The notes beneath the pieces are model-generated. The model worked only from the letters and a program-made list of their open reading frames with translations, did no database searches and was not told the origin of the DNA. A stretch of 30,262 bases of DNA. Source: UBA3910 sp964626065. Its GTDB lineage: Bacteria > Bacillota > Limnochordia > Darwinibacteriales > Darwinibacteriaceae. Where the stretch lies: assembly GCA_964626065.1 (NCBI GenBank), contig CAZVDE010000022.1, positions 1 to 30,262 of the forward strand, given 5' to 3'. Positions 15,384 through 22,533 of the stretch are shown one piece after another (positions within the stretch are counted from its first letter, which is position 1; the number at the start of each line of letters is the position of its first letter). The position numbers were made by a program, and so were the translations under genes.

Positions 15384-16313
15384 TTAATTCCTGTCAATCT
15401 GCCGCCGCAGCCAGGCTAAGATGTCGTCTATCACTTCGCGGCGGTTCGTTTCGTTTAACAATTCGTGGCGGGCAGCGGGGTAGAGGATCATTTCAATCGC
15501 TTGTAAGCCGCACTCCTCGTACAGCCGGACAAACTGCCTGATCCCCCTACCGTGGCCACCAACCGGGTCAGCTTCGCCGCTCACCACTAATATGGGCAGT
15601 TCGGGGGGTATTTTTTTGATTAAAGAGGGGTCATGGATCTGCTCCAAACCCGTAAATAGATCGTGAAAAAACCCGGAACTGCAGACTATGCCGCAAAAGG
15701 GGTCCGCCATGTAGTTGTCAACTTCGGCCTGATCTCGTGTCAGCCAGTCAAATTTGGTCCGTGGGTTTTTAAACGACCGGTTATAGCCGCCCATTGTCAA
15801 CCGATCCAAGATTGCACTGGGCTTCGTGGGGTCCCTCCGCATTTGCAGCCGGGCGATGAGTTTTGCCACCTTGGCCGCGGGTCCCGGATCGCCTGCGGAG
15901 CCCATGAGGATAGCGCCTCGAATCGTGCGGCCGAATTTTTGCATATAACGCCGGGCTAAAAAGGAGCCCATGCTGTGCCCCATTAAGAAAAGGGGTAAAT
16001 TGGGATACTTCCCCTGCGCCCAGTGGTTGAGCACATACAAGTCGTTTACCACCCGTTCAAATCCGTCATCGGGGGCGAAATATCCCATCAAGCCCGCCCG
16101 CTCGCCCGTGTGCCCGTGGCCTCGGTGGTCCCCGGCAATAACGATTACGCCCTGCTCGTTGCAGTCGTGGGCGAAACGGGCATAACGGGCTGAGTGTTCC
16201 GCCATGCCGTGGGCCAGCTGCAGCACCGCCCGGGGCTCTGATACTTTAGCCCATTGGCGCACGAACAGTTCCGCCTGATCATCTGCTTTTAGGAAAAAAC
16301 TCCGTTCTTTCAT
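15384..16313 (-). CDS. Alpha/beta hydrolase, monoacylglycerol lipase/lysophospholipase-like
   Basis: The protein has about 309 residues. The fold and motifs fit the serine-aminopeptidase S33 / lysophospholipase group. An oxyanion-region HGMAEHSARY is followed by GDHRGHGHT, the nucleophile Ser114 in GHSMGS, an acid in SGEADPVGG, and the His in AARHELLNE near the C-terminus. It probably hydrolyses monoacylglycerols or lysophospholipids in the cytoplasm, but the exact ester is unknown. I prefer the ATG at 16313, preceded on its strand by AAGGGTGAGG. An in-frame ATG at 16334 would add seven residues but has no good ribosome site. It is a lone minus-strand gene, divergent from the DUF362 gene. Confidence 0.88.
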   Translation of the reverse strand: MKERSFFLKADDQAELFVRQWAKVSEPRAVLQLAHGMAEHSARYARFAHDCNEQGVIVIAGDHRGHGHTGERAGLMGYFAPDDGFERVVNDLYVLNHWAQGKYPNLPLFLMGHSMGSFLARRYMQKFGRTIRGAILMGSAGDPGPAAKVAKLIARLQMRRDPTKPSAILDRLTMGGYNRSFKNPRTKFDWLTRDQAEVDNYMADPFCGIVCSSGFFHDLFTGLEQIHDPSLIKKIPPELPILVVSGEADPVGGHGRGIRQFVRLYEECGLQAIEMILYPAARHELLNETNRREVIDDILAWLRRQIDRN

Positions 16314-16472
16314 CAACCTCACCCTTGGCTTCATATTGTTAAATACTTCAGTGCCTTTTGCTTTATTCCTGCTAATTCTAGCGGCCGCGGCGGAAGTTTA
16401 GTCCCGGGCGGCAGGAAGCGGCCGGTCAGTGCCGAAACAGAAATTGCACAGCTTTGAAGGGGGTCGGCGGAG

Positions 16473-17564
16473 GTGTTAGAAAACGAACTGCTTATTAGTT
16501 ACGGCCAAAAACCCCGGGAAATGGTGCTCGAACTCTTGGCGGAACTCAATGCGGCCCAAGCGATTCCCTCCGGGGCCCGGATCGGAATAAAGCCTAACTT
16601 GGTTGTTGCCCGCCCCGCCTGGGAAGGGGCCACGACCGCGCCCGATTTGGTGGCGGGGGTGCTCCAATATTTGCGCGATCATGGTTTTAGCGATCTTGTC
16701 ATCGCCGAGGGTTCTTGGATCGGTGATAGCACAACGCGGGCCTTTCGCGTTTGCGGTTATACAGAGTTGGCAAAAAAATACGGGGCGGAACTGGTAGATC
16801 TGCAGAAGGACACCTTCCACAGGCGAATGGCCGGTGATCTGGGGCTTAGCATCTGCGATGAAATGTCCCGCCTGGACTACTTGATCAATATGCCGGTTTT
16901 AAAGGGGCACTGCCAGACTAAGATTACCTGCGCCCTAAAGAATATGAAGGGCTGCATCCCCGATAGTGAAAAGCGCCGTTTTCACACTTTAGGCCTGCAT
17001 CGACCCATTGCCGCCTTAAATTGGGCGGTGCGCAGTGATTTGGTGATTGTAGACGGCCTTATCGGCGATTTAGATTTCGAAGAAGGGGGCAACCCGGTGC
17101 AGATGGACCGAGTCCTAGTGGGGTCCGATCCTGTCTTGGTGGATTCTTACGTTGCGGCGCTCCTAGGGTATGAACCTGAAGATATCCCTTATATTACCTT
17201 TGCCGCGGGGCTGGGCTTGGGGGAATTATACACGGAGCGGACTAAATTGACGATTATTAGTGATACCCATACTACGCGGCGCATCAAGCCCACGCGGCAG
17301 GTGGAACGCTTGGCAAGCCATGTTTGTGAACGGGACGCCTGCTCTGCCTGCTATGGCAGCCTGATCCATGCTCTGGCCCGCCTGAACGAAAGGGGCCAGC
17401 TGATCAGGCTGGCCCAAAAGGTGTCCATCGGCCAGGGGTTTCAAGGGGTGCAGCGGCAAGGGCTGGGCGTTGGCAGCTGCACTAAAGGTTTCTCCCGGTT
17501 CGTTGCCGGCTGCCCTCCCACGGCCAAGGATGTTTTGGATTTTCTTCGCCGCAATCTGGATTAG
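16473..17564 (+). CDS. DUF362 domain protein
   Basis: The protein has 363 residues. The DUF362 core spans about residues 35-250, with GIKPNLV, VIAEGSW, INMPVLKGHCQTKITCALKNMKG, and SDPVLVDSYVAALLGY. DUF362 proteins are often found with ferredoxin domains, and their function is not established. Here there is no standard ferredoxin module, but the C-terminal part has five cysteines (Cys285, Cys290, Cys293, Cys336, Cys347) that could bind a metal cluster. The GTG start has AAGGGGG at 16457-16463. The stop shares TTAG with the stop of the convergent thioredoxin-fold gene. Confidence 0.85.
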   Translation: MLENELLISYGQKPREMVLELLAELNAAQAIPSGARIGIKPNLVVARPAWEGATTAPDLVAGVLQYLRDHGFSDLVIAEGSWIGDSTTRAFRVCGYTELAKKYGAELVDLQKDTFHRRMAGDLGLSICDEMSRLDYLINMPVLKGHCQTKITCALKNMKGCIPDSEKRRFHTLGLHRPIAALNWAVRSDLVIVDGLIGDLDFEEGGNPVQMDRVLVGSDPVLVDSYVAALLGYEPEDIPYITFAAGLGLGELYTERTKLTIISDTHTTRRIKPTRQVERLASHVCERDACSACYGSLIHALARLNERGQLIRLAQKVSIGQGFQGVQRQGLGVGSCTKGFSRFVAGCPPTAKDVLDFLRRNLD

Positions 17565-18142
17565 ACCAGATCACAAGCTTCCGGGGGCATCCAGTCAGCC
17601 GGTTTGCCTTCCCATTTTACGTTGCAGCCAATGGGGTTGGTTATGGGCGTGCTGATTTCTTTGCCGGCCACTAATTCGTTTAAAGCATTTTCCAGATCGT
17701 TGACAGTGGTTCGCTCCAAATGGCGCGGGTTATCAACGGCGCGGCCCGTGTAGGCCAGTTTGCGTTCCCGCGAAAAGACGTAAAAATGAGGTGTGCGCAG
17801 CGCCCCATATGCCCTGGCCACATCTTGGCTTTCATCGTGGAGGTAGATCCAGGGGAATTTGTGTTCAGCCATGCGCTTGACCATATTTTCAAAAGAGTCT
17901 TCCGCGTACGTTTGGGCGCTGTTCGAATTGATGGCCACAAAGCGTACGCCCTTATTTTGGAATTTTTCCGCAATCGCCCGAGTGCTTTCGTCCGATTTAA
18001 TTACGTAGGGGCAGTGGTTGCAGGTAAAGAACACTACAAGGTAGGGAGAATCTGCGAAGTCTTGCAGGCTGTACGTCCTACCGTCCGTTGCAGGCAGGTT
18101 AAAGGTTGGGGCTTTGCTCCCCAGCGATAATGTAAATGTCAT
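17561..18142 (-). CDS. Thioredoxin-fold protein, AhpC/TSA/redoxin family
   Basis: The protein has 193 residues. The N-terminus LGSKAPTFNLPATDG is the opening typical of peroxiredoxin/TlpA-like proteins. TCNHCPY contains a CxxC redox pair (Cys41, Cys44). The later ALRTPHFYVFSRERKLAYTGRAVDN holds the cis-proline segment found in thioredoxin folds. There is no signal peptide, so it should be a cytoplasmic thiol oxidoreductase or a reductase partner. GGAGG (18153-18157 on the minus strand) lies ten bases before the ATG. It is divergent from the HAD gene and overlaps the DUF362 gene by four bases at its 3' end. Confidence 0.9.
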   Translation of the reverse strand: MTFTLSLGSKAPTFNLPATDGRTYSLQDFADSPYLVVFFTCNHCPYVIKSDESTRAIAEKFQNKGVRFVAINSNSAQTYAEDSFENMVKRMAEHKFPWIYLHDESQDVARAYGALRTPHFYVFSRERKLAYTGRAVDNPRHLERTTVNDLENALNELVAGKEISTPITNPIGCNVKWEGKPADWMPPEACDLV

Positions 18143-18240
18143 TATATCCGAGCCTCCTTTTTCCCTCGATTCTTGATTTTTGCACGGAATCCTGCCGCGG
18201 AGAAACTTATATCAAAAGAAGTTGGTTTAGGGGGAATTAT

Positions 18241-18978
18241 GTGAAACAATATAAACTAATTGCCTTGGATTTGGATGGAACACTACTGCGGGATGATTTA
18301 AGCATTTCTTCCGAAAGCCGCACCTGGATTAAAAAAGCGGAGCAAGCGGGTATTATCGTCTGCTTCGCCACCGGCCGCAGCCGTTTTAGTTCAGCACAAT
18401 ACTGGGATGTGATCAGCCCCGAAGCACCCATGGTCCTCTTGAACGGCGCGGAGGTATGGCTCAACCACCGGCGGCTGCTGTCTAGATATACTCTGCCGGC
18501 CGAGGCCGTGGCCCGATTTTATGCCCTGGCCCAACAGCACGGGGCCTCGATCTGGGCAAACACCACCGAACTCGCCCTAAACGACGCTTCTTGGTCGGAA
18601 CATTATCTGCAGACGGAAGAATGGCTCAAGTTCGGCATAGTTCATCCCGATCTGCAATTGATTGCGGATCTGCGGCGGAAGGTGGCAGAAATGGGCCCTT
18701 ACGAAGTTACCGGTTCTATGCCGGATAATTTGGAAATCATGAAATTGGGCGTTTCCAAGGCCTCCGGTTTAGCTGAGGTCACCGCAAAATTGGGTATTGA
18801 TAAGAGCGAGGTGGCCGTGATCGGCGACAGCGACAACGACTTGGCTATGCTTAAATGGGCCGGTTTCGGGGTTGCAATGGGCAACGCGGAAGAACAAGTC
18901 AAAAAGGCGGCGGATTATGTCACCGCAAGCAACATGAACGAGGGTGTGGCGCAAGTGATTCGCTTAATCCTCAAATAG
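18241..18978 (+). CDS. Cof-type HAD phosphatase
   Basis: The protein has 245 residues. HAD motif I is DLDGT (10-14), with Asp10 the nucleophile and Asp12 the acid. FATGRS is the motif-II region, Lys in IMKLGVSKASGL is motif III, and GDSDND (195-200) is motif IV for Mg2+. The cap inserted between motifs II and III marks the Cof/YidA subfamily of sugar-phosphate and cofactor phosphatases. The cap is somewhat short, as family members are usually 260-290 residues. The GTG at 18241 is chosen because AGGGGG lies six bases upstream and the DLDGT motif then falls at the usual position. The frame is open from 18136 but that part overlaps the divergent gene. The 3' end overlaps msrB by 15 bases. Confidence 0.9.
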   Translation: MKQYKLIALDLDGTLLRDDLSISSESRTWIKKAEQAGIIVCFATGRSRFSSAQYWDVISPEAPMVLLNGAEVWLNHRRLLSRYTLPAEAVARFYALAQQHGASIWANTTELALNDASWSEHYLQTEEWLKFGIVHPDLQLIADLRRKVAEMGPYEVTGSMPDNLEIMKLGVSKASGLAEVTAKLGIDKSEVAVIGDSDNDLAMLKWAGFGVAMGNAEEQVKKAADYVTASNMNEGVAQVIRLILK

Positions 18979-19410
18979 CCGGGCATACCGGCCGTAACCT
19001 TCCCTTTTCAATTGGGAGCGGGGGATGAAGCGCAAAGCGGCGCTGTTGATGCAGTAGCGCAGGCCGCCCCGCTTGGCGGGGCCGTCGCTGAAAACATGGC
19101 CTAAATGGGAATCGGCCCCTTCGCTGCGCACCTCCGTTCTAATCATGCCGTGTGAGTTGTCTTGGCGAAACTGCACACGGCCATCGTCGATTGGTTTGGT
19201 AAAGCTCGGCCAGCCGCAGCCCGCATCATACTGGTCGGTGCTGGAGAACAGGGGTTCGCCCGAGACAATATCAACATAGATTCCTTCTTCGGTATTGTCC
19301 CAGTAAGCGTTCTGAAAAGGCGGCTCGGTACCGTCCTCTTGCGTAATGCGAAACTGTTCTGCTGTCAGCTTCTTGCGCAGTTCTTGGCGTGGGGGTTTTT
19401 TAAAATCCAT
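18964..19410 (-). CDS. msrB: Peptide methionine-(R)-S-oxide reductase
   Basis: MsrB repairs the R-form of oxidised methionine in proteins using thioredoxin. The 148-residue protein has DAGCGWPSF (Cys65, a possible resolving cysteine), EVRSEGADSHLGHVF, and the catalytic Cys120 in RYCINSAALRFIP. The two CxxC pairs that bind structural zinc in many MsrB proteins are absent, so this is the zinc-free form. AAAGGAC lies upstream of the ATG. MsrA is not in the window. It is convergent with and overlaps the HAD gene, and divergent from the lipoprotein gene. Confidence 0.96.
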   Translation of the reverse strand: MDFKKPPRQELRKKLTAEQFRITQEDGTEPPFQNAYWDNTEEGIYVDIVSGEPLFSSTDQYDAGCGWPSFTKPIDDGRVQFRQDNSHGMIRTEVRSEGADSHLGHVFSDGPAKRGGLRYCINSAALRFIPRSQLKREGYGRYARLFED

Positions 19411-19560
19411 CTCTGTGCGTCCTTTCTTGGCTTCTGCTGCAAGATTCGTGTTAAGGCAGGTTTTTCCTCCGCAGTGGAGAATAATTTAATCAGCTGTTTG
19501 CGGGCGGTTAGAAACAGAAACGGCCCTGCGAACCCTATCGGGGAGAGGAGGATCAGAAGC

Positions 19561-19944
19561 ATGCGTAAAACAAAAATTTTGCTTTTGGTTTTAGTTGCCG
19601 TCATTTTGACGGGCTGCGACGGCAGTGTTTTTCTGCGTTTAGATATGCCCGTAATCATCGAACCGCACCCGTCGCCGAAGTATTACCACGAGGTGGAAGG
19701 TTATGTATCTTATGACTACCGCAACCACCATATTACCATCACTCCGAAGCCTAACTATCGGCGCCACTACGAACCTTTGGAAAATGCCAAGGTGGTAGTG
19801 CTGGAGACCGGAAAAACTGTGTACACGGACCATAAGGGCTATTTTTACGCCCGGGGCGTACCCTATGGCGTCCTCAATTTGAAAGTCAAACATAACTGGA
19901 TCGGGCCCTACGATGGAGTCTACTTCCGCTATACATCTTCCTAA
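19561..19944 (+). CDS. Lipoprotein with carboxypeptidase-regulatory-like fold
   Basis: The protein has 127 residues. A lipoprotein signal peptide ends in LTGC, with Cys19 as the lipid anchor. After a Pro/His/Tyr-rich stretch, residues 44-120 look like a carboxypeptidase-regulatory or transthyretin-like beta domain: EGYVSYD, then LENAKVVVLETGKTVYTDHKG, then a closing strand. Such domains are structural modules of surface proteins. GAGGAGG lies directly upstream of the ATG, which sets the start; the frame is open much further upstream but only across msrB. The function is unknown. Confidence 0.8.
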   Translation: MRKTKILLLVLVAVILTGCDGSVFLRLDMPVIIEPHPSPKYYHEVEGYVSYDYRNHHITITPKPNYRRHYEPLENAKVVVLETGKTVYTDHKGYFYARGVPYGVLNLKVKHNWIGPYDGVYFRYTSS

Positions 19945-19957
19945 CGGGTGTTCGCTT

Positions 19958-19985
19958 AAAAAAACAGAGGGGGGCTTCCCCCTCT
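19958..19985 (-). terminator. Terminator of the spore protein gene, shared with the lipoprotein gene
   Basis: AGAGGGGG (19966-19973) pairs with CCCCCTCT (19978-19985). On the minus strand it runs into seven T (19964 down to 19958), a strong terminator for the SASP gene whose stop codon it overlaps. On the plus strand it may also end the lipoprotein transcript, with a weaker tail. Confidence 0.88.
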
Positions 19986-20172
19986 ATTTCGGCCCGGATT
20001 CTTCTTCGGCCATGAGCCGCTCGGCCCGCTCAATTGCGGCCCGCACTAAAGACCCGGCCTCGCGGGTGGTGATATTACCCCAATCCCCGTCTTTTACCTT
20101 ATGGGAAAAGCCGAGTTCATCGGCGAGTTCGTATTTCAGGCGGTCTGACATTATACCTCGACGACGTGGCAT
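19984..20172 (-). CDS. Alpha/beta-type small acid-soluble spore protein (SASP)
   Basis: The protein has 62 residues. The two SASP signatures are visible: LKYELADELGF, containing the GPR protease cleavage region (E-L-A), and GDWGNITTREAGSLVRAAIERAE, the second DNA-contacting helix. These proteins coat spore DNA, protect it from UV and heat, and are degraded at germination. The MPRRRGIMSDRLKYEL opening resembles SASPs of clostridial-type spore formers. The ATG at 20172 is used; a second Met lies at residue 8. AGGGGAGTG is upstream on the minus strand, and a forespore-type promoter is predicted. This is the best evidence that the organism sporulates. Confidence 0.93.
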   Translation of the reverse strand: MPRRRGIMSDRLKYELADELGFSHKVKDGDWGNITTREAGSLVRAAIERAERLMAEEESGPK

Positions 20173-20192
20173 ATTGACATCACTCCCCTGCT

Positions 20193-20221
20193 TAGAATTC
20201 CCCAGGCTTGCATCTCTATTC
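20193..20221 (-). promoter_or_regulatory. Predicted sigma-G-type promoter of the SASP gene
   Basis: On the minus strand, GAATA (20221-20217) fits the sigma-G -35 pattern GHATR. AATTCTA (20199-20193) fits the -10 pattern CATWHTA at six of seven positions. The spacer is 17 bases, against a usual 18. The expected start, about 20 bases before the ATG, suits a late forespore gene. Confidence 0.5.
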
Positions 20222-20291
20222 CCGCGCGGGGAGGAACCTTATGGGAGCATGGGGAACTAAGTAAGAGATAATAGGAAAAGGATCGGATTCG

Positions 20292-21773
20292 ATGACTATC
20301 AGCAGACGTGAAAAACAGCAGCGGGACGAAAGCAGTCAAGCCCGGGGCATAAATGAGATCGCACTTGATTTTGTAGAATTCGGCGATGGGGAAATGGGTA
20401 CGGAAAGGGTAAGCAAAAGCTTGCCTGAGGGCATCACGGCGCGCATGCTTTATTCCGATGTGGTGCGCATCGCTTGGCCCTCCTTAATTGAATTAACACT
20501 GACACAGCTCACCTCCATGGTGGATTTGATGATGGTGGGTGGTTTGGGGCCCTGGGCCATTGCCTCGGTGGGCCTCACGACCCAGCCTAAGTTTTTGCTG
20601 ATGACAATGTTTATAGCTATGAACGTGGGGGCGACCGCACTTGTGGCCCGCTACCGGGGGGCCGGAGAGCCGGAAAAAGCTAATGAGATTTTGCGGCAGG
20701 CCCTTTTATTGTCCTTTATTTTATCCGCCTTGGCCTCCGTCAGCGGTTATTTGTTCTCGGAGCAGCTGGTGCGCTTTATGGGGGCGGCGGATGCGGAAAC
20801 GCTGGCCGGCGGCACCGTTTATCTGCAAATCCAGTTCTTGGGGTTTGTCCCCATGGCCCTCACATCGACCTTGACCGCTACGCTGCGCGGTGTGGGCCAT
20901 ACCCGGATCGCCATGATTTATAATCTCATTTCCAATCTAGTGAATGTTGTTTTAAACTATCTATTAATCCACGGCCATTTTGGCTTTCCCCGCTTAGAAC
21001 TGGCCGGGGCTTCCTTAGCCACAATCATTGGCCAGGCAGTTGCCTTTGTACTGGCGGTGGCGGTAGTCCTCAGGGGCGATCATTACCTCCATCTGCGCTT
21101 GCGCAAAGGGTTCAAGCCTATATGGCACCATCTGCGCAACATCTTGGACATTGGCCTGCCCGCAATGGCCGAACAGCTCATTATGCGCACGGGCAACATT
21201 ATGTTTGTGAAAACGGTTGCTTCTTTGGGTACACTGGCCTACGCCACGCACCAAGTGGCCATGAATATCCAGGCCATGACTTTCATGTCCGGGCAGGCCT
21301 TTGCCGTTTCGGCCACGTCATTAGTGGGCCAAAGCCTAGGCAAGAAAAGGCCCGATATGGCCGAAAGCTACGCCAACCATACCAGGCGCCTGGGCATGCT
21401 CGTTTCACTCTTGTTATCAGTGACGTTTTTCTTTTTCGGCCGCCAAATTGTCAGCCTCTATACCGATGATGCGCGGATTATCGTTCAAGGGGCCCGGATT
21501 TTGAAACTGATGGCGTTAATCGTTCCCTTCCAATCTTCCCAGTTTATCTTGACCGGTGCCTTAAGGGGTGCGGGGGACACGCGGGCGACAGCTGTCATTA
21601 TTTTCCTCACCGTGCTTTTAGTGCGGCCCGGTTTTGCCTATCTGGCCATTTCCTTGTTCAGTTTAGGCCTAGACGGTGCTTGGCTGGCGGTAGCCGTTGA
21701 CCAGCTGCTGCGTTCGTTTTTGGTCCTGCTGCGTTATAATTCAGGTAAATGGAAAAGACTGAGAATAAAATGA
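20292..21773 (+). CDS. MATE family efflux transporter
   Basis: The protein has 493 residues with about twelve hydrophobic helices in two similar halves, as in MatE proteins that export drugs or metabolites against Na+ or H+. The first helix region reads IAWPSLIELTLTQLTSMVDLMMVG, the classic MATE opening, and GALRGAGDTR in the second half is also typical. The first ~50 residues are hydrophilic and longer than usual. The ATG at 20292 has AGGAAAAGGAT upstream, but the ATG at 20394 could be the true start. The gene is divergent from the SASP gene and is the first of a run of closely spaced genes; the next starts 10 bases after it. The substrate is unknown. Confidence 0.93.
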   Translation: MTISRREKQQRDESSQARGINEIALDFVEFGDGEMGTERVSKSLPEGITARMLYSDVVRIAWPSLIELTLTQLTSMVDLMMVGGLGPWAIASVGLTTQPKFLLMTMFIAMNVGATALVARYRGAGEPEKANEILRQALLLSFILSALASVSGYLFSEQLVRFMGAADAETLAGGTVYLQIQFLGFVPMALTSTLTATLRGVGHTRIAMIYNLISNLVNVVLNYLLIHGHFGFPRLELAGASLATIIGQAVAFVLAVAVVLRGDHYLHLRLRKGFKPIWHHLRNILDIGLPAMAEQLIMRTGNIMFVKTVASLGTLAYATHQVAMNIQAMTFMSGQAFAVSATSLVGQSLGKKRPDMAESYANHTRRLGMLVSLLLSVTFFFFGRQIVSLYTDDARIIVQGARILKLMALIVPFQSSQFILTGALRGAGDTRATAVIIFLTVLLVRPGFAYLAISLFSLGLDGAWLAVAVDQLLRSFLVLLRYNSGKWKRLRIK

Positions 21774-21783
21774 GGGGTTAGAT

Positions 21784-22530
21784 ATGAATAATAGCCAATG
21801 GAGGGCTGCTTTGCTGATCATCCTGGTCATCTTGGTGGGATTGGCCGCAGTGCGCTTGACGGCCGTACCCAATGTGGAGCGGGGAGAAGAAGCGCCCGCC
21901 CTTGATCAGGGCATCGGGCCAAAAAACGGGCTCGAAGGAGATGCTGTTGGGGTTGGGGTAGAGGCTTATTTTCCGGCTTTTGTGGGCTTAACCTACAATT
22001 TTGCCGGAGAAGGCATGGAGTTCGCTTCTTTTTCCCGCACGATCAGTTTTGCCGGCGCAGGTTTAATTCAGGTTGAGGATCTGAGCGGCACAAATCTGGC
22101 GCGGGTGTTGGAAGTTAACGAGGCAGAAGTGAAAGTGCTCTGGTCGCGGGAAGAATTTTACGGCAGGGAGAGCCTCTTGGATAATGCGCTGGATCCGGGG
22201 GCGGGTCCGGGCAGGCAGGAAAACCTAATTTTACTGCAGGCCCCCCTGAAAGTGGGCCATCGCTGGAGAGACGGCCAATTTAGACGGGAAATTGTCAGTA
22301 TAAATGAAGTTGTCACTGTCCCCCTAGGTACCTTCCGGGCCGTGCTTGTGGTGAAAAGCGTTTCGTTGGCCGCGGAAAACGAGGCGGGCGAAAGTGCCGC
22401 AACATACGAATATTACGCTCCCAATACGGGTTTGATCCGGCGCGAGTCCGTTTTTAGGGCCAACGGGGGGACGTATTCCGTAATTTCCAAACTGCAAAGT
22501 ATCTCTAGTGTCAATGACGAAAGGGGATAA
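21784..22530 (+). CDS. Membrane-anchored protein of unknown function
   Basis: The protein has 248 residues with one N-terminal hydrophobic helix (about 7-27), so it is probably anchored in the membrane with the rest outside. The outer part, about 60-245, is beta-rich. It carries a pattern seen in many uncharacterised secreted Bacillota proteins: 'PLGTFRAVLVVKS' followed by 'YEYYAPNTGLIRRE'. I do not recognise a named family with certainty. It lies 10 bases after the MATE gene and three bases before the HyuA-like gene, which suggests a shared transcript. Confidence 0.75.
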   Translation: MNNSQWRAALLIILVILVGLAAVRLTAVPNVERGEEAPALDQGIGPKNGLEGDAVGVGVEAYFPAFVGLTYNFAGEGMEFASFSRTISFAGAGLIQVEDLSGTNLARVLEVNEAEVKVLWSREEFYGRESLLDNALDPGAGPGRQENLILLQAPLKVGHRWRDGQFRREIVSINEVVTVPLGTFRAVLVVKSVSLAAENEAGESAATYEYYAPNTGLIRRESVFRANGGTYSVISKLQSISSVNDERG

Positions 22531-22533
22531 ACC

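Noticed and set aside
20220..20232. CCCGCGCGGG palindrome between the SASP and MATE genes
   Set aside because: It is short and GC-only with no T-run or nearby promoter spacing; chance occurrence is likely in this composition.
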